Origin: Methylocaldum sp002005105
Lineage (GTDB): Bacteria > Pseudomonadota > Gammaproteobacteria > Methylococcales > Methylococcaceae
Assembly (NCBI RefSeq): GCF_051027545.1
Contig: NZ_CP194902.1
Span: 1,736,001-1,800,000, forward strand
Length of the DNA: 64,000 nt
Direction of reading: 5' to 3'
Both the position numbers and the translations under genes were made by a program. Positions 1 through 9,245 of this stretch are shown here, one piece after another. Under the pieces are notes generated by a model that worked only from the letters and a program-made list of their open reading frames with translations, made no database searches and was not told the origin of the DNA. The stretch's first letter is position 1. The number at the start of each line of letters is the position of its first letter.

Positions 1-1
1 G

Positions 2-490
2 TTCTCCGGGGTCCAGGAATTCACCTACACCCTCACCGACGGCGAGAACGGGCGCTTGAATCCCCTGGGCCTCAACTGCCTGCGCAGCTTTCCGGTCGCC
101 GGCAAGGTCGTGTGGGGCGCCCGCACCCTGGTCGGGGCCGATCTGCTCGCTTCGGAATGGAAATACCTGCCGGTGCGGCGTATGGCCCTCTTTCTCGAGG
201 AAAGTCTTTACCGCGGCACCCAGTGGGTGGTGTTCGAGCCCAACGATGAACCCCTCTGGGCGCAGATCCGGCTCAACGTGGGCGCGTTCATGCAGAACCT
301 GTTCCGCCAGGGCGCTTTCCAGGGCCAGAGTCCCAGGGAAGCGTATCTCGTCAAGTGCGACCGCGAGACCACCACGCAGAACGATATCAATTTGGGCATC
401 GTGAACATCCTGGTGGGCTTCGCTCCGCTCAAGCCCGCCGAATTCGTGGTGATCCGCATCCAGCAGTTGGCCGGACAGATTCAGGCTTAA
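2..490 (+). CDS. eCIS contractile sheath protein, C-terminal part
   Basis: The reading frame is open from base 2, so only the last ~162 residues of a contractile tail sheath are visible. The sheath is the outer tube that shortens and drives the inner tube into a target. The visible part is the conserved C-terminal sheath domain, including RRMALFLEESLYRG and FEPNDEPLWAQIR, which in phage, R-pyocin and eCIS sheaths forms the inter-subunit handshake. It ends 16 bases before the tube gene, the usual sheath-tube order. The 5' part lies outside the window. Confidence 0.93.
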   Translation, partial: FSGVQEFTYTLTDGENGRLNPLGLNCLRSFPVAGKVVWGARTLVGADLLASEWKYLPVRRMALFLEESLYRGTQWVVFEPNDEPLWAQIRLNVGAFMQNLFRQGAFQGQSPREAYLVKCDRETTTQNDINLGIVNILVGFAPLKPAEFVVIRIQQLAGQIQA

Positions 491-506
491 CCGGGGAGAA
501 TTCAAG

Positions 507-1031
507 ATGGCGCAGTTTTCCGTGAACGCTCAGCGTTTCGATCCGTACAAGAACTTCAAATTCCGCGTGAAATGGGACGGCCGCTACGTCGCCGGCATCT
601 CCAAGGTGGGCGCTCTCAAGCGCTCCACCGAGATGGTCGAACACCGCGAAGGCGGCGACCCTTCCACCTCGCGCAAGTCTCCCGGTCGCACCAAGTTCGA
701 GGCCATCACGCTCGAACGGGGCGTCACCCACGATACCGAATTCGAGAAATGGGCGAACAAGGTGTGGAACTTCGGCTCCGGCCTGGGCGCCGAGGTCTCG
801 CTGAAGGATTTCCGCAAGGACATCATCATCGAGGTCTACAACGAGGCCGGGCAACTCGCGCTGGCCTACAAGGTGTTCCGCTGCTGGGTGTCCGAGTACC
901 AGGCGCTGCCCGATCTCGACGCCAATGCCAACGCCGTGGCGATCCAGACCATCAAGCTCGAGAACGAGGGCTGGGAGCGCGATTACGACGTGACCGAGCC
1001 CGCCGAGACTAGCTTCACCGAACCGGATTGA
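507..1031 (+). CDS. eCIS inner tube protein (T4 gp19-like)
   Basis: This 174-residue protein has the size and pattern of the gp19/Hcp-like tube family: an N-terminal FRVKWDGRYVAGISKVGALKRST strand region, then a central TKFEAITLERGVTHDTEFEKW segment and C-terminal IQTIKLENEGWERD. It would stack as hexameric rings inside the sheath. A GGGGAG ribosome site lies just upstream of the ATG. The stop overlaps the next start (ATG 1028). In several eCIS a second tube paralogue exists; only this one is seen here. Confidence 0.93.
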   Translation: MAQFSVNAQRFDPYKNFKFRVKWDGRYVAGISKVGALKRSTEMVEHREGGDPSTSRKSPGRTKFEAITLERGVTHDTEFEKWANKVWNFGSGLGAEVSLKDFRKDIIIEVYNEAGQLALAYKVFRCWVSEYQALPDLDANANAVAIQTIKLENEGWERDYDVTEPAETSFTEPD

Positions 1032-1750
1032 AGCTCATGCGGGCTCCGAGCGAAGCGGAACTCTTGGCGCTGTGGGAGCGCGGTCGAACGCGGCACCCGA
1101 TCGATCGGGCGCTGTTGCTGGGCGGTTTCGCCCGTCCGGACCTTCCGTCCTCCCGCCTCCCCGATCTCCCCTTGGGTGTGATCAACACCGCGTTGCTGGG
1201 CCTACGCGAGGCCAGCTTCGGATCCCGCATCGAGGCGTACCTGGACTGCGAGCGCTGCGGCGAACGGCTGGAGTTCGCGCTCGATAGCCGGCAATTGCTC
1301 GCCGGCACGGGGCAGGGCGACGGGCGTTCCGAGTTGGAGGTCGCCGGTTTCCGTTTCCGCCCGCCTTCGAGCCGCGATCTTGCAGCGGTCGCGGGGGAAC
1401 ATGACGTGGAGACGGCGAGCCGGAAGTTTCTCGACCGCTGCCGGGTCGACGGCGGGAATACGGCCTGGACCGAAGACGCCGATCTGCGGGCCGAAGTCGA
1501 GGCCGGGCTGGAAGCGCTGGACCCCATGGCCGACATCGCCCTGGAGCTGGCCTGCGAGGCTTGCGGACACCGGTGGGTGGCGGGCCTCGACATCGGCGCG
1601 CTGCTCTGGGAGGAAATCGAGGCCCGTGCCCGCGCGCTGCTGACCGAAGTTCATCGTCTCGCCCGCGCCTACAGTTGGACCGAACCCGAGATTCTGGCGC
1701 TCTCGCCCGAGCGGCGCGCGATCTATCTCGAAATGGTGGACGCATCATGA
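1028..1750 (+). CDS. T4 gp26-like baseplate protein of the eCIS
   Basis: This 240-residue protein overlaps the tube gene by 4 bases. It has two CxxC pairs (CERC near residue 76 and CEAC near 178), which may form a zinc knuckle or a disulphide, and a C-terminal EPEILALSPERRAIYLEMV segment typical of the T4-like baseplate protein family found next to eCIS tubes. The likely role is at the tube-baseplate interface. The family call rests on motif pattern and gene order. Confidence 0.7.
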   Translation: MKLMRAPSEAELLALWERGRTRHPIDRALLLGGFARPDLPSSRLPDLPLGVINTALLGLREASFGSRIEAYLDCERCGERLEFALDSRQLLAGTGQGDGRSELEVAGFRFRPPSSRDLAAVAGEHDVETASRKFLDRCRVDGGNTAWTEDADLRAEVEAGLEALDPMADIALELACEACGHRWVAGLDIGALLWEEIEARARALLTEVHRLARAYSWTEPEILALSPERRAIYLEMVDAS

Positions 1751-2469
1751 GCGGATTCGTGCAGCGTCTCGTCGGACGGGCCATGGGCCTTACGCAAAGC
1801 GTCCATTCCGCCGCACGGCTGCCCTATGCGCCGCCGCCCGCCCTGGTCGAACCGGAGTTGCCGGAAGCCGTTCTGCCGAACTCGGTTCCCGGCGACAGCC
1901 GGTCTGCCCGCCAGTGGACCGTAGAGGACCCGGTGCGGCGGCTCGATGTTCCGGAGAACGTACCGGACAAGCCCGCTTTCGAAGCACGCGTCGCCGACCA
2001 TGCGGCCTTTGTTCCGGACGTACCCAGAGCGAGCATCGGCCCGACGCCGGTCGCAGCCGAGACGGGGCAAGCGGGCTTTATGGATGCAGAAAGCCTTGAG
2101 GAATCGTCTGCTGAATCCGTGGCAGACCTCGTGCCTCGCAGCTCCCGCAGGATGATCGAGGGCGATTCTGCCGATCGCGAAGGACGAGTCAATGTCCATG
2201 GCCTGGCACACATGGTCGAGCCGCTTCTTCCTCCGCAACGGGCCATGCATTCGCCGGCATGGAATGCGGGGAATCGGCCGCCGGATTCCTCACGGGGCGC
2301 CGTCTCGGCAAGCCGGGCCGGGGAATCCACCGAGGTGCACGTGACCATAGGCCGGATCGAGGTCACCGCGGTGCACGAAGCGCCTCCGTCCAAGCGCCGG
2401 ACGCCGCCGTCGGCCAAGCCGATGACCCTGGAAGAATACCTGGCGCGGCGGCGGGGAGAGCGCCCATGA
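1747..2469 (+). CDS. eCIS-conserved linker protein of unknown function
   Basis: The ATG at 1747 overlaps the preceding TGA (ATGA), which fixes the start even though the frame is open upstream. The 240-residue product is low in complexity and rich in Pro, Ala and Glu for about 190 residues. It then ends in a conserved tail, VHVTIGRIEVTAV followed by MTLEEYLARRRGERP. Proteins with this short tail are regular eCIS members at this position. The tail is probably a docking peptide and the rest a flexible tether. No enzymatic motif is visible. Confidence 0.6.
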   Translation: MSGFVQRLVGRAMGLTQSVHSAARLPYAPPPALVEPELPEAVLPNSVPGDSRSARQWTVEDPVRRLDVPENVPDKPAFEARVADHAAFVPDVPRASIGPTPVAAETGQAGFMDAESLEESSAESVADLVPRSSRRMIEGDSADREGRVNVHGLAHMVEPLLPPQRAMHSPAWNAGNRPPDSSRGAVSASRAGESTEVHVTIGRIEVTAVHEAPPSKRRTPPSAKPMTLEEYLARRRGERP

Positions 2470-3767
2470 GCAGCGCGCTCGCCATCGCCGGAGTCACCGC
2501 CGTGTTGCGCGACCTGCTCAACGACGGCCTGATCAATCAGAACGTGGCCGGCGTCATCGGCAGTTCGGTGTCGGTGAGCGTCGGCCCGCCCGACCGGGTG
2601 GTGCCGCCCAACGGCAGCGAAGCTTCCCAGCTCAACCTGTTCCTGCACCAGGTCACGCCCAACACCGGCTGGCGCAACGAGGGCCTGCCCTCGCGCGACG
2701 CCTCGGGTCGGCATCGCCTTTCCAATCCGCCCCTTGCACTCGACCTGCACTATCTCATTTCGGCCTACAGCAGCGGCGACTTGCACGCCGAGATCCTGCT
2801 CGGCTACGCCATGCAATTCCTGCACGAAACCCCGGTGCTCGCCCGCCAGGCGATCCGCAACGCCCTGACTCCCTCACCGCCGCCAGGCACCCCGCTGCAG
2901 CGCGCGTTGGCCGAGTCGGGCCTGGCGGACCAGATCGAGCAGATCAAGATAACCCCGGCGTATCTCAATACCGAGGAAATGTCCAAGCTCTGGACCGCGA
3001 TCCAGAGCCATTACCGGCCCACCGCCGCCTACCTGGCGAGCGTGGTGCTTATCGAGGCTGCCGAGCCCGTCCGTTCGCCCCTCCCGGTGCTGTCCCGCGG
3101 TCCGATCGATCCGATCACCCAACGTGACCGCGGCGTGGTGGTGGAACCCGGCCTGGTGCCGTCGCTGCCCATGCTGGAAGCGGTCAAGCCGTCCGGCGGT
3201 CAGCCTGTGGCGCGGCTGGGAGAGACCATCGATCTCGAAGGCCACCACCTGGACGGGACCGGGCGCACGGTGTTGCTTAGCAACGATCGTTTCGAGGTGG
3301 AGCAGAGCATCGCTGCCATGGGAACGGGGGGCGCCGCGCTGATTCGGTTTTCCATCCCGGTGGCGCAGGCAGCCAGCTTTCCGGTCGGGGTCTGGCGTGT
3401 CGGTGCGCGGCTGGTCCGTCCGGGTGAGACCGAGCCGCGCGAGACCAACCGGCTCGCCCTGACGCTGGCTCCCGACATCACCGGCTTGCCCATGAACGTG
3501 GTCCGCGATGGCAACGGAACTGCCAGTTTCACGCTGAATTTCCATCCCGCCTTGCGCGCCGGACAGCGGGCGGTTCTGGTGCTGGGCCAGCAGGAGTTCG
3601 CTCCGGTGGCTTACGTCCCGCCGGTTACCGCGCTCAATTTCGTGATCGAGGACGCACCGGTCGGCTCCCATTTGGCACGGCTCCGGATCGACGGGATAGA
3701 CAGCCCGATCATCGACCGCGCGGCCAAACCGCCGGTGTTCCTCGATCGCCGGATTACCATCACATGA
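2466..3767 (+). CDS. DUF4255 (Pvc16-type) sheath-terminating protein
   Basis: This 433-residue protein starts at an ATGA overlap. The N-terminal ~190 residues are a DUF4255/Pvc16 domain (AVLRDLLNDGL, SQLNLFLHQVTPN, ALDLHYLISAYSS), the family thought to cap or anchor the distal end of sheath and tube in eCIS. The remainder is Ig/IPT-like beta sandwich (PVARLGETIDLEGHHLDGTG and following). It sits between the linker gene and the AAA+ ATPase, as in other eCIS. Confidence 0.88.
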   Translation: MSSALAIAGVTAVLRDLLNDGLINQNVAGVIGSSVSVSVGPPDRVVPPNGSEASQLNLFLHQVTPNTGWRNEGLPSRDASGRHRLSNPPLALDLHYLISAYSSGDLHAEILLGYAMQFLHETPVLARQAIRNALTPSPPPGTPLQRALAESGLADQIEQIKITPAYLNTEEMSKLWTAIQSHYRPTAAYLASVVLIEAAEPVRSPLPVLSRGPIDPITQRDRGVVVEPGLVPSLPMLEAVKPSGGQPVARLGETIDLEGHHLDGTGRTVLLSNDRFEVEQSIAAMGTGGAALIRFSIPVAQAASFPVGVWRVGARLVRPGETEPRETNRLALTLAPDITGLPMNVVRDGNGTASFTLNFHPALRAGQRAVLVLGQQEFAPVAYVPPVTALNFVIEDAPVGSHLARLRIDGIDSPIIDRAAKPPVFLDRRITIT

Positions 3768-5689
3768 ACGCCCGGGAGTTCGAACACGACTGGACCGCCG
3801 GTAACCAGCGCCTGCTGACGGCGGAATTCGCCCGCCTGAAGGCGCGGCTCGACGGGCACGGGAGCGATGATCCGGCCGCTTTGGATAATGCAAGGGCCGC
3901 GATGCCCGCGCCCGCCGCCATCGACCACCTGGCCGAACGGTTCGATCTGAGTCCTTTTGAGCGCGACCTGATCCTCCTCTGCGCCGGGGCGGAGATGGAC
4001 AGCGAACTGGCCGCCCGTTGCGCGGCTGCCCAGGGTCAGCCTTCCAGGACGCATGTCACTTTCGGCCTGGCGCTCGCCGTCCTGGAAGACGCCCATTGGA
4101 GCGCGCTTACGCCGGCCCGCCCGCTGCGACGCTGGCGGCTGATCGAGGTGGACGAGAACGCCGGACTCAGCGCCGCCCGCCTGAAGATGGACGAGCGGGT
4201 CCTGCACTATCTCGCCGGGGTGAATTATCTCGATGTTCGGCTGCAGCCGCTGTTGCAGCCGCGCCCGCCGGTCCGGGCGATGGCCGAATCTCAACTCAGG
4301 GTCGCCGAAGCGGTGCTGGAAGCCTTTGAAAGACGCGAATCCTGGCCCATAGTGCAACTGGCAGGGGATGACGCCTCGGGACGGCAGGACGTCGCGGCTC
4401 GGGTCGCCTCGGCGATGGGTTTGCAGCTTTGCGTTCTGCGGGCCGGAGACGTTCCCGCCGCCGTCCACGAACTGGATTCGCTGGCCGTGTTGTGGCAGCG
4501 GGAGGCGGTGTTGCTGGAAGCCGCGCTGCTGATCGACTGCGACCGGGAAGAAACGGCCTACGGACCGGCGGTTCGGCTGGCCGAACGGCTCGGCGGCCTG
4601 GTGTTCCTCTCCGCCCCCGAACCCTTGGCCGTACACCGGGCGAACCTGCGGTTCGTCGTCAACAAACCCGACGCCAGTGAGCAAAAACGGCTGTGGGAAG
4701 CGGCCTTGGGGAATGCGGTTACCCGGCTCAACGGCGCGCTGGAGGGGGTTGCCGGCCAGTTCCGATTGGGCGCCGAGACGATTTCGAACACCGGCACGGC
4801 CTTGCGCGCGACCTTGGCCGCGAGCTCCCATCCCGACGCAGAACTCTGGCGAGCCTGCCGGACGCTGGGCCGAACCCGGCTCGATGATTTGGCACAGCGG
4901 CTGGACTCCGCCGCCACCTGGGACGATCTGATACTGCCCGAGCCGCAAAAAGCCACGCTGCGCCAGATAGCCGCCCACGTGAGGCACCGGCTCAAGGTCT
5001 ACGAGGACTGGGGCTTTTCCGGCAAAGGCGCGCGCGGGCTAGGCATCTCGGCCCTGTTCGCCGGCGAGAGCGGCACCGGTAAGACCATGGCCGCCGAAGT
5101 GCTGGCTAACGAGCTGCACCTGGACCTGTACCGCATCGACCTGTCCTCGGTGGTCAGCAAGTACATCGGCGAAACCGAGAAGAATCTCAGGCGGGTGTTC
5201 GACGCCGCCGAGGACAGCGGCGCCATCCTCCTGTTCGACGAGGCCGACGCGCTGTTCGGCAAGCGCAGCGAGGTCAAGGACAGCCACGACCGCTACGCCA
5301 ATATCGAGGTGAGCTATCTCCTCCAACGCATGGAGGCCTACCGCGGCCTCGCCATCCTGACCACCAACCAGAAGGCGGCTCTGGACACGGCCTTCCAGCG
5401 CCGGCTGCGTTTCGTTGTCCAGTTCCCCTTCCCGGACGCCGCGGAGCGCGAAGCCATCTGGCGCGGCATCTTTCCCGCCGCCACCCCGACCGAGGGGCTC
5501 GACCCCGCCAAGCTCGCCCGGCTCCACGTCGCCGGCGGCAACATCCGGAACATCGCCCTCAACGCCGCCTTTTTCGCCGCCGAAGCCGCGGAACCGGTAC
5601 GCATGCCGCACCTGTTGCGCGCCGCCTACGACGAAGCCGCCAAGCGCGAGCGGCCCCTGACGGACGTGGAAACGCGGGGGTGGGTATGA
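3764..5689 (+). CDS. eCIS-associated AAA+ ATPase (Pvc15-type)
   Basis: This 641-residue protein has an N-terminal winged or helical region, a degenerate second ATPase-like segment in the middle, and a canonical AAA+ module at the C terminus: Walker A GESGTGKT (K440), Walker B LLFDEADALFG (D492, E493), sensor and arginine-finger region TTNQKAALDTAFQRRLRF. Homologues in eCIS are needed for assembly or for loading effectors, probably by unfolding cargo. The start overlaps the DUF4255 stop and the stop overlaps the next ATG, so it is translationally coupled on both sides. Confidence 0.92.
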   Translation: MNAREFEHDWTAGNQRLLTAEFARLKARLDGHGSDDPAALDNARAAMPAPAAIDHLAERFDLSPFERDLILLCAGAEMDSELAARCAAAQGQPSRTHVTFGLALAVLEDAHWSALTPARPLRRWRLIEVDENAGLSAARLKMDERVLHYLAGVNYLDVRLQPLLQPRPPVRAMAESQLRVAEAVLEAFERRESWPIVQLAGDDASGRQDVAARVASAMGLQLCVLRAGDVPAAVHELDSLAVLWQREAVLLEAALLIDCDREETAYGPAVRLAERLGGLVFLSAPEPLAVHRANLRFVVNKPDASEQKRLWEAALGNAVTRLNGALEGVAGQFRLGAETISNTGTALRATLAASSHPDAELWRACRTLGRTRLDDLAQRLDSAATWDDLILPEPQKATLRQIAAHVRHRLKVYEDWGFSGKGARGLGISALFAGESGTGKTMAAEVLANELHLDLYRIDLSSVVSKYIGETEKNLRRVFDAAEDSGAILLFDEADALFGKRSEVKDSHDRYANIEVSYLLQRMEAYRGLAILTTNQKAALDTAFQRRLRFVVQFPFPDAAEREAIWRGIFPAATPTEGLDPAKLARLHVAGGNIRNIALNAAFFAAEAAEPVRMPHLLRAAYDEAAKRERPLTDVETRGWV

Positions 5690-5943
5690 AGCGTGTCGTA
5701 GTGCATATCGATCGGCTGGTGCTGAAAGGATTTCGGCACGAGGACCGACACGCCATTGCCGAGGGCTTGCGCGAGGAATTGAACCGTCTTCTCCTCGCCG
5801 AACCGAATGCCGCGGCGCATTTCGTGTCCCGAGGAAGTTTACCGCGGCTCAAGGTAGGCGGAGTTCGCATCGAAACGGAGTCAAAACCGGTGACTGTGGG
5901 GGCGCAGTTAGCTCGGGGTATTGCGCGGGAGACCGGGCGATGA
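5686..5943 (+). CDS. small eCIS protein between ATPase and core gene
   Basis: An 85-residue protein whose ATG overlaps the ATPase stop (ATGA) and whose stop overlaps the next ATG. It begins MKRVVVHIDRLVLKGFRHEDRH and ends VTVGAQLARGIARETGR. Short proteins of this type precede DUF4157 genes in many eCIS. No catalytic motif is visible. By position it may be a chaperone or adaptor for the core protein. Confidence 0.7.
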   Translation: MKRVVVHIDRLVLKGFRHEDRHAIAEGLREELNRLLLAEPNAAAHFVSRGSLPRLKVGGVRIETESKPVTVGAQLARGIARETGR

Positions 5944-7235
5944 GCGCCGCCGCAGCCCTTCAAACCGCACCCGCCAAGCCCAAAGCTTCGGCCGTGTCCG
6001 TCGCCGACGGACTGCTCCAGCGCAAATGCGCCTGCGGCTCCTCGAAATCTCCACTGGGGGAAATGTGCGACGAGTGCCAATCACGCGCGTTGCAGCGCAA
6101 GCTCTCGGTAGGTGCGAGTAACGACCCATTAGAGCTGGAAGCGGACCGGATCGCCGATCGGGTGATGGCGATGCCGGTACACCCTGCGGCTGGTGCGACG
6201 CCCCTGCGCATCCAGCGTTTTACCGGGAGACCTTCGGGGCAAATGGAGGTTGCGCCTGCCAGCGTCGATCAAGTCCTCGCGAGTCCCGGCAGGCCACTGG
6301 AGCCCGCGTTACGGCAGGACATGGAGCAACGCTTCGGCCACGACTTTTCACGAGTAAGAGTGCATTTGGGCGGAGCCGCCGAGCAATCGGCGCTGGAGGT
6401 GAACGCCCATGCCTACACAGTTGGTCAGAACATAGTGTTCGGTACGGGTCGGTTCATACCGGAGACGCACGAAGGACGACGCTTGATTGCCCATGAATTG
6501 ACCCATGTCGTTCAGCAATCAGATCCAGATTGGAGCAGTGTTGCTCACAACAAGCCACAACTGGCCATCATGCCTTATCGGCCAAAGACTAGCGCCAACT
6601 TCGGCGCTTGCGACCATGGGGCGGACGTCGAGGATTCATTCACGATGAAAACCGACAAGAACAAAAAGCCCTGGATACAAAAGATAAGCATTGATTTCAC
6701 CGGAACAACGACGGACGCGGACGGAGACTTGGTACCAACCGGCGAACTTGCGGCTAAGTACTTTTCCAGCCCCGTCAGCCTAGCTGATATCAAGGTGGGA
6801 ATCGTCGGAGGGAAGGCGTCCCAAGGACTTACCGATAGTGGAGCGCACACCGTCACGCGCATCGAGGGCTGTGGATATCACCACACGTCGGTTCCGAAGG
6901 CGGAACAAATCACCGGCCATAAGCGCGCCGGCAAGTACTTCAAAGACACTTCGAAAGCGACAATGAATTTCGCGGTGTTCTTTGTCGAGGGGCCGAAGAC
7001 CGGCAACCAGGCCATTCACGAAGGCAGCCTGAGTTTAGGCTCGCTGGCTTGTGTGCATGTAGCCAAGCAGGACACGATCAGAAAGATCAACTATCACTCT
7101 GTAGAGGGCGGCACCAAAGTCCAAGTCTCATACAGTGCATCCGCCCTTAAAAACGTATGTTGTGAACGCTTCAAGACCAAGGGGTTCATGGTGTCGAATC
7201 CCTGCAAGGGTCAGGACGCCAAGAAATGCCCGTAG
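5940..7235 (+). CDS. eCIS-core (DUF4157) protein 1, probable cargo with L,D-transpeptidase-like C terminus
   Basis: 431 residues. The N terminus carries a Cys-rich motif (KCACGSS...CDECQ), an EADRIADRVM segment and the DUF4157 core with HELTH (H185, E186, H189), a metallopeptidase-like signature common to eCIS core proteins. From about residue 205 the sequence changes to a separate domain. Near its end IHEG...LACVHV (H360, C371), followed by GGTKVQV, resembles the His/Cys active-site arrangement of YkuD L,D-transpeptidases, though SLAC replaces the usual SHGC. It could therefore be a peptidoglycan-active cargo; this is inference. A paralogue follows at 7447. Confidence 0.82.
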   Translation: MSAAAALQTAPAKPKASAVSVADGLLQRKCACGSSKSPLGEMCDECQSRALQRKLSVGASNDPLELEADRIADRVMAMPVHPAAGATPLRIQRFTGRPSGQMEVAPASVDQVLASPGRPLEPALRQDMEQRFGHDFSRVRVHLGGAAEQSALEVNAHAYTVGQNIVFGTGRFIPETHEGRRLIAHELTHVVQQSDPDWSSVAHNKPQLAIMPYRPKTSANFGACDHGADVEDSFTMKTDKNKKPWIQKISIDFTGTTTDADGDLVPTGELAAKYFSSPVSLADIKVGIVGGKASQGLTDSGAHTVTRIEGCGYHHTSVPKAEQITGHKRAGKYFKDTSKATMNFAVFFVEGPKTGNQAIHEGSLSLGSLACVHVAKQDTIRKINYHSVEGGTKVQVSYSASALKNVCCERFKTKGFMVSNPCKGQDAKKCP

Positions 7236-7249
7236 CTGGAGAGCCTTGC

Positions 7250-7280
7250 GTAGGATGGGTAGAGCGCAGCGAAACCCATC
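7250..7280. repeat. dispersed palindromic repeat (GTAGGATGGGT type)
   Basis: GTAGGATGGGTAGAG...CGAAACCCATC lies between the two core genes. The same unit recurs inverted at 31403-31434. The two ends (GGATGGGT and ACCCATC) are complementary, so it is REP-like. The remaining sequence up to 7446 holds no recognisable gene. Confidence 0.7.
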
Positions 7281-7446
7281 AATGGGAGGCTCACCCTATA
7301 GCAGCGTTGGTCGGGGTCGAGGGACAAGAATCCCGACAAGCGGTGCAAGAGGAATGGAGGCCGCTTCGCACGAACGAGGTCAGCGTCGGAATTGTTTTTA
7401 AGAATAAACCGGAGATTCTGAGGAGCGCCGTCCAAGGTATAGACCG

Positions 7447-9192
7447 ATGATTACGTACACGGGAACACAGCCGAAGAACACCGCCGGAGCCTCGTCAGTA
7501 ACGGGACGCGGCGTACTCTTGCAGCGCAAGTGCGCCTGCGGCGGCTCGCCTGGTCTGAGCGGCGAATGCGAGGAATGCGGCAAGAAGCGCATGGCGGGCA
7601 TCCAGACCAAGCTGGCGGTTGGCGAACCCGACGACGCGTACGAACGGGAAGCGGATCGGATCGCCGATCAGGTGCTAGCGATGCCGGCGCGGCCCGCCGT
7701 CCGTGTCGCGCCGTTGCGTATCCAGCGGTTCGCTAGGCAGTCAGCCGGCGAAGCGGTGCCCACCAGTGTCGACCAGATCTTGGCCGGTTCCGGCCGGCCG
7801 CTCGAGCCGGCACTGAGTCGGGATATGGAACAGCGCTTTGGTTATGACTTTTCCAGGGTACGCATACACACCGGCGCGAACGCCGAGCGCTCGGCTCGGG
7901 AGGTCGACGCCCACGCCTATACCGTGGGACGTGACATCGTGTTCGGCACCGGTAGGTTCGCGCCGGAGACGCGCGAGGGGCAGCGCCTGCTGGCGCATGA
8001 GCTGACGCACGTGGTGCAGCAGTCGGGTGCGGCGGGAACAGGCTCCGGTCAAAGAGCCGATAGAAGTGACCGGCTCCCGATTTCATCCCTGGCGGGCGGC
8101 ACGCCGGATCGGCTTTTCCGTGACCCGGACGACAAGGGTACCAAGGAGGCGAAGAAAGATGATTGGGCGGGAAAAACCATTCCTAAGGATGAAAAACAGG
8201 GTTTGGCCATCTCGCTGTTTCAGGATATCGGAGTTGCTCCCGTCAAATCCTTCGGCTCCGTCGCAGGCGCCAAGTTCTTGTTGCATGACACATCTGGGGC
8301 CAGCTCCCGGGCTCATTTGGAGACGGAAGCCAAGAAAGCACGGGGCCCTCTGGGCAGCGGTCCAAACGTTTTCGTGCCCGCTACCGGGCAGGAAATCATC
8401 CAGCGCCCGGATTTCTACGATCCTCGCCGCCCGACCACCACCGAATTTGAAAAGGGCGAGGACCTGCTTCGGGAAGCAGACCGTGAGACCGCATTACGCA
8501 AAGTCTGGAAAGCAACGAATACGGCAGCAAAAGACAAAGCCTTGGCTGATGCGTTGACTGGGCTTCCCTTGAGCGCAAAGGAGGTTGCAGATGAGAAAAA
8601 AGGTGCGAAGGACAAGTTGGATGCGACGAGCGGGAAGATTTTCTCCACGGGCAATTGGGCCGTCGCAGAGATCTGCCGGCGGGAGAAGAAGGAAGGCGCG
8701 GCGGCGGTCGCCGTAAAGGGTAAAGAGGCGGACCTGACATCAGGCTGCAAGGTGATCGGACCCGTGCTCGAAGCCCGCGCGCAGCGGGCGAGAGCGACGG
8801 TTTCGGTCGAGCTCGTACAGGTGGGTGTCAAGAAAGGCGCGAAAAGCGAGAACACCTGCGATCCTTCGAATCCCGATATTTTGCCGCTCCCCGATCCCCC
8901 TTACTCGGCCGAACAATATTGGAATACGACCCTGATGTATCTGAGAGCGGCAGTCGCGGCGGGGGTATGGCCCATGACCACGACCCACTTTGTCGAAGAC
9001 GCGTTTGCCGGCGGCCACTGCGACCCCCGTTGCTTCGACCTGCAACGGTTCTATGACGGAATCGCGAACTTTTTAGCTCCGTTAGGCCATGCCAAGGGCA
9101 GCACTTACGGCGTTAAGCCGAAGTATGGCCTCAAGTCCGGAACCGATACGGTGTGGTGGCACGACAAAATCTGCCACCGGGGGCCGCCCTAG
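7447..9192 (+). CDS. eCIS-core (DUF4157) protein 2 with a different C-terminal domain
   Basis: 581 residues. The first ~195 closely match protein 1: KCACGGS...CEECG, YEREADRIADQVLAMP, and HELTHVVQQS with H184, E185, H188. The C-terminal ~380 residues are unrelated to protein 1. They include a Lys-rich helical stretch and a motif HFVEDAFAGGH (H514, H524) followed by several Cys and His residues. The HFxEDxFAxGH pattern recalls metal-binding His/Asp clusters of zinc phospholipase or nuclease-type folds, so it may be a second toxin; the activity is not proved. It is separated from protein 1 by 211 bases that include a repeat. Confidence 0.8.
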   Translation: MITYTGTQPKNTAGASSVTGRGVLLQRKCACGGSPGLSGECEECGKKRMAGIQTKLAVGEPDDAYEREADRIADQVLAMPARPAVRVAPLRIQRFARQSAGEAVPTSVDQILAGSGRPLEPALSRDMEQRFGYDFSRVRIHTGANAERSAREVDAHAYTVGRDIVFGTGRFAPETREGQRLLAHELTHVVQQSGAAGTGSGQRADRSDRLPISSLAGGTPDRLFRDPDDKGTKEAKKDDWAGKTIPKDEKQGLAISLFQDIGVAPVKSFGSVAGAKFLLHDTSGASSRAHLETEAKKARGPLGSGPNVFVPATGQEIIQRPDFYDPRRPTTTEFEKGEDLLREADRETALRKVWKATNTAAKDKALADALTGLPLSAKEVADEKKGAKDKLDATSGKIFSTGNWAVAEICRREKKEGAAAVAVKGKEADLTSGCKVIGPVLEARAQRARATVSVELVQVGVKKGAKSENTCDPSNPDILPLPDPPYSAEQYWNTTLMYLRAAVAAGVWPMTTTHFVEDAFAGGHCDPRCFDLQRFYDGIANFLAPLGHAKGSTYGVKPKYGLKSGTDTVWWHDKICHRGPP

Positions 9193-9245
9193 ATCTCCCG
9201 ATGAGGTTTGCAGTTTCCTGATATGAAGAGCGGTAGAAGAACGAC

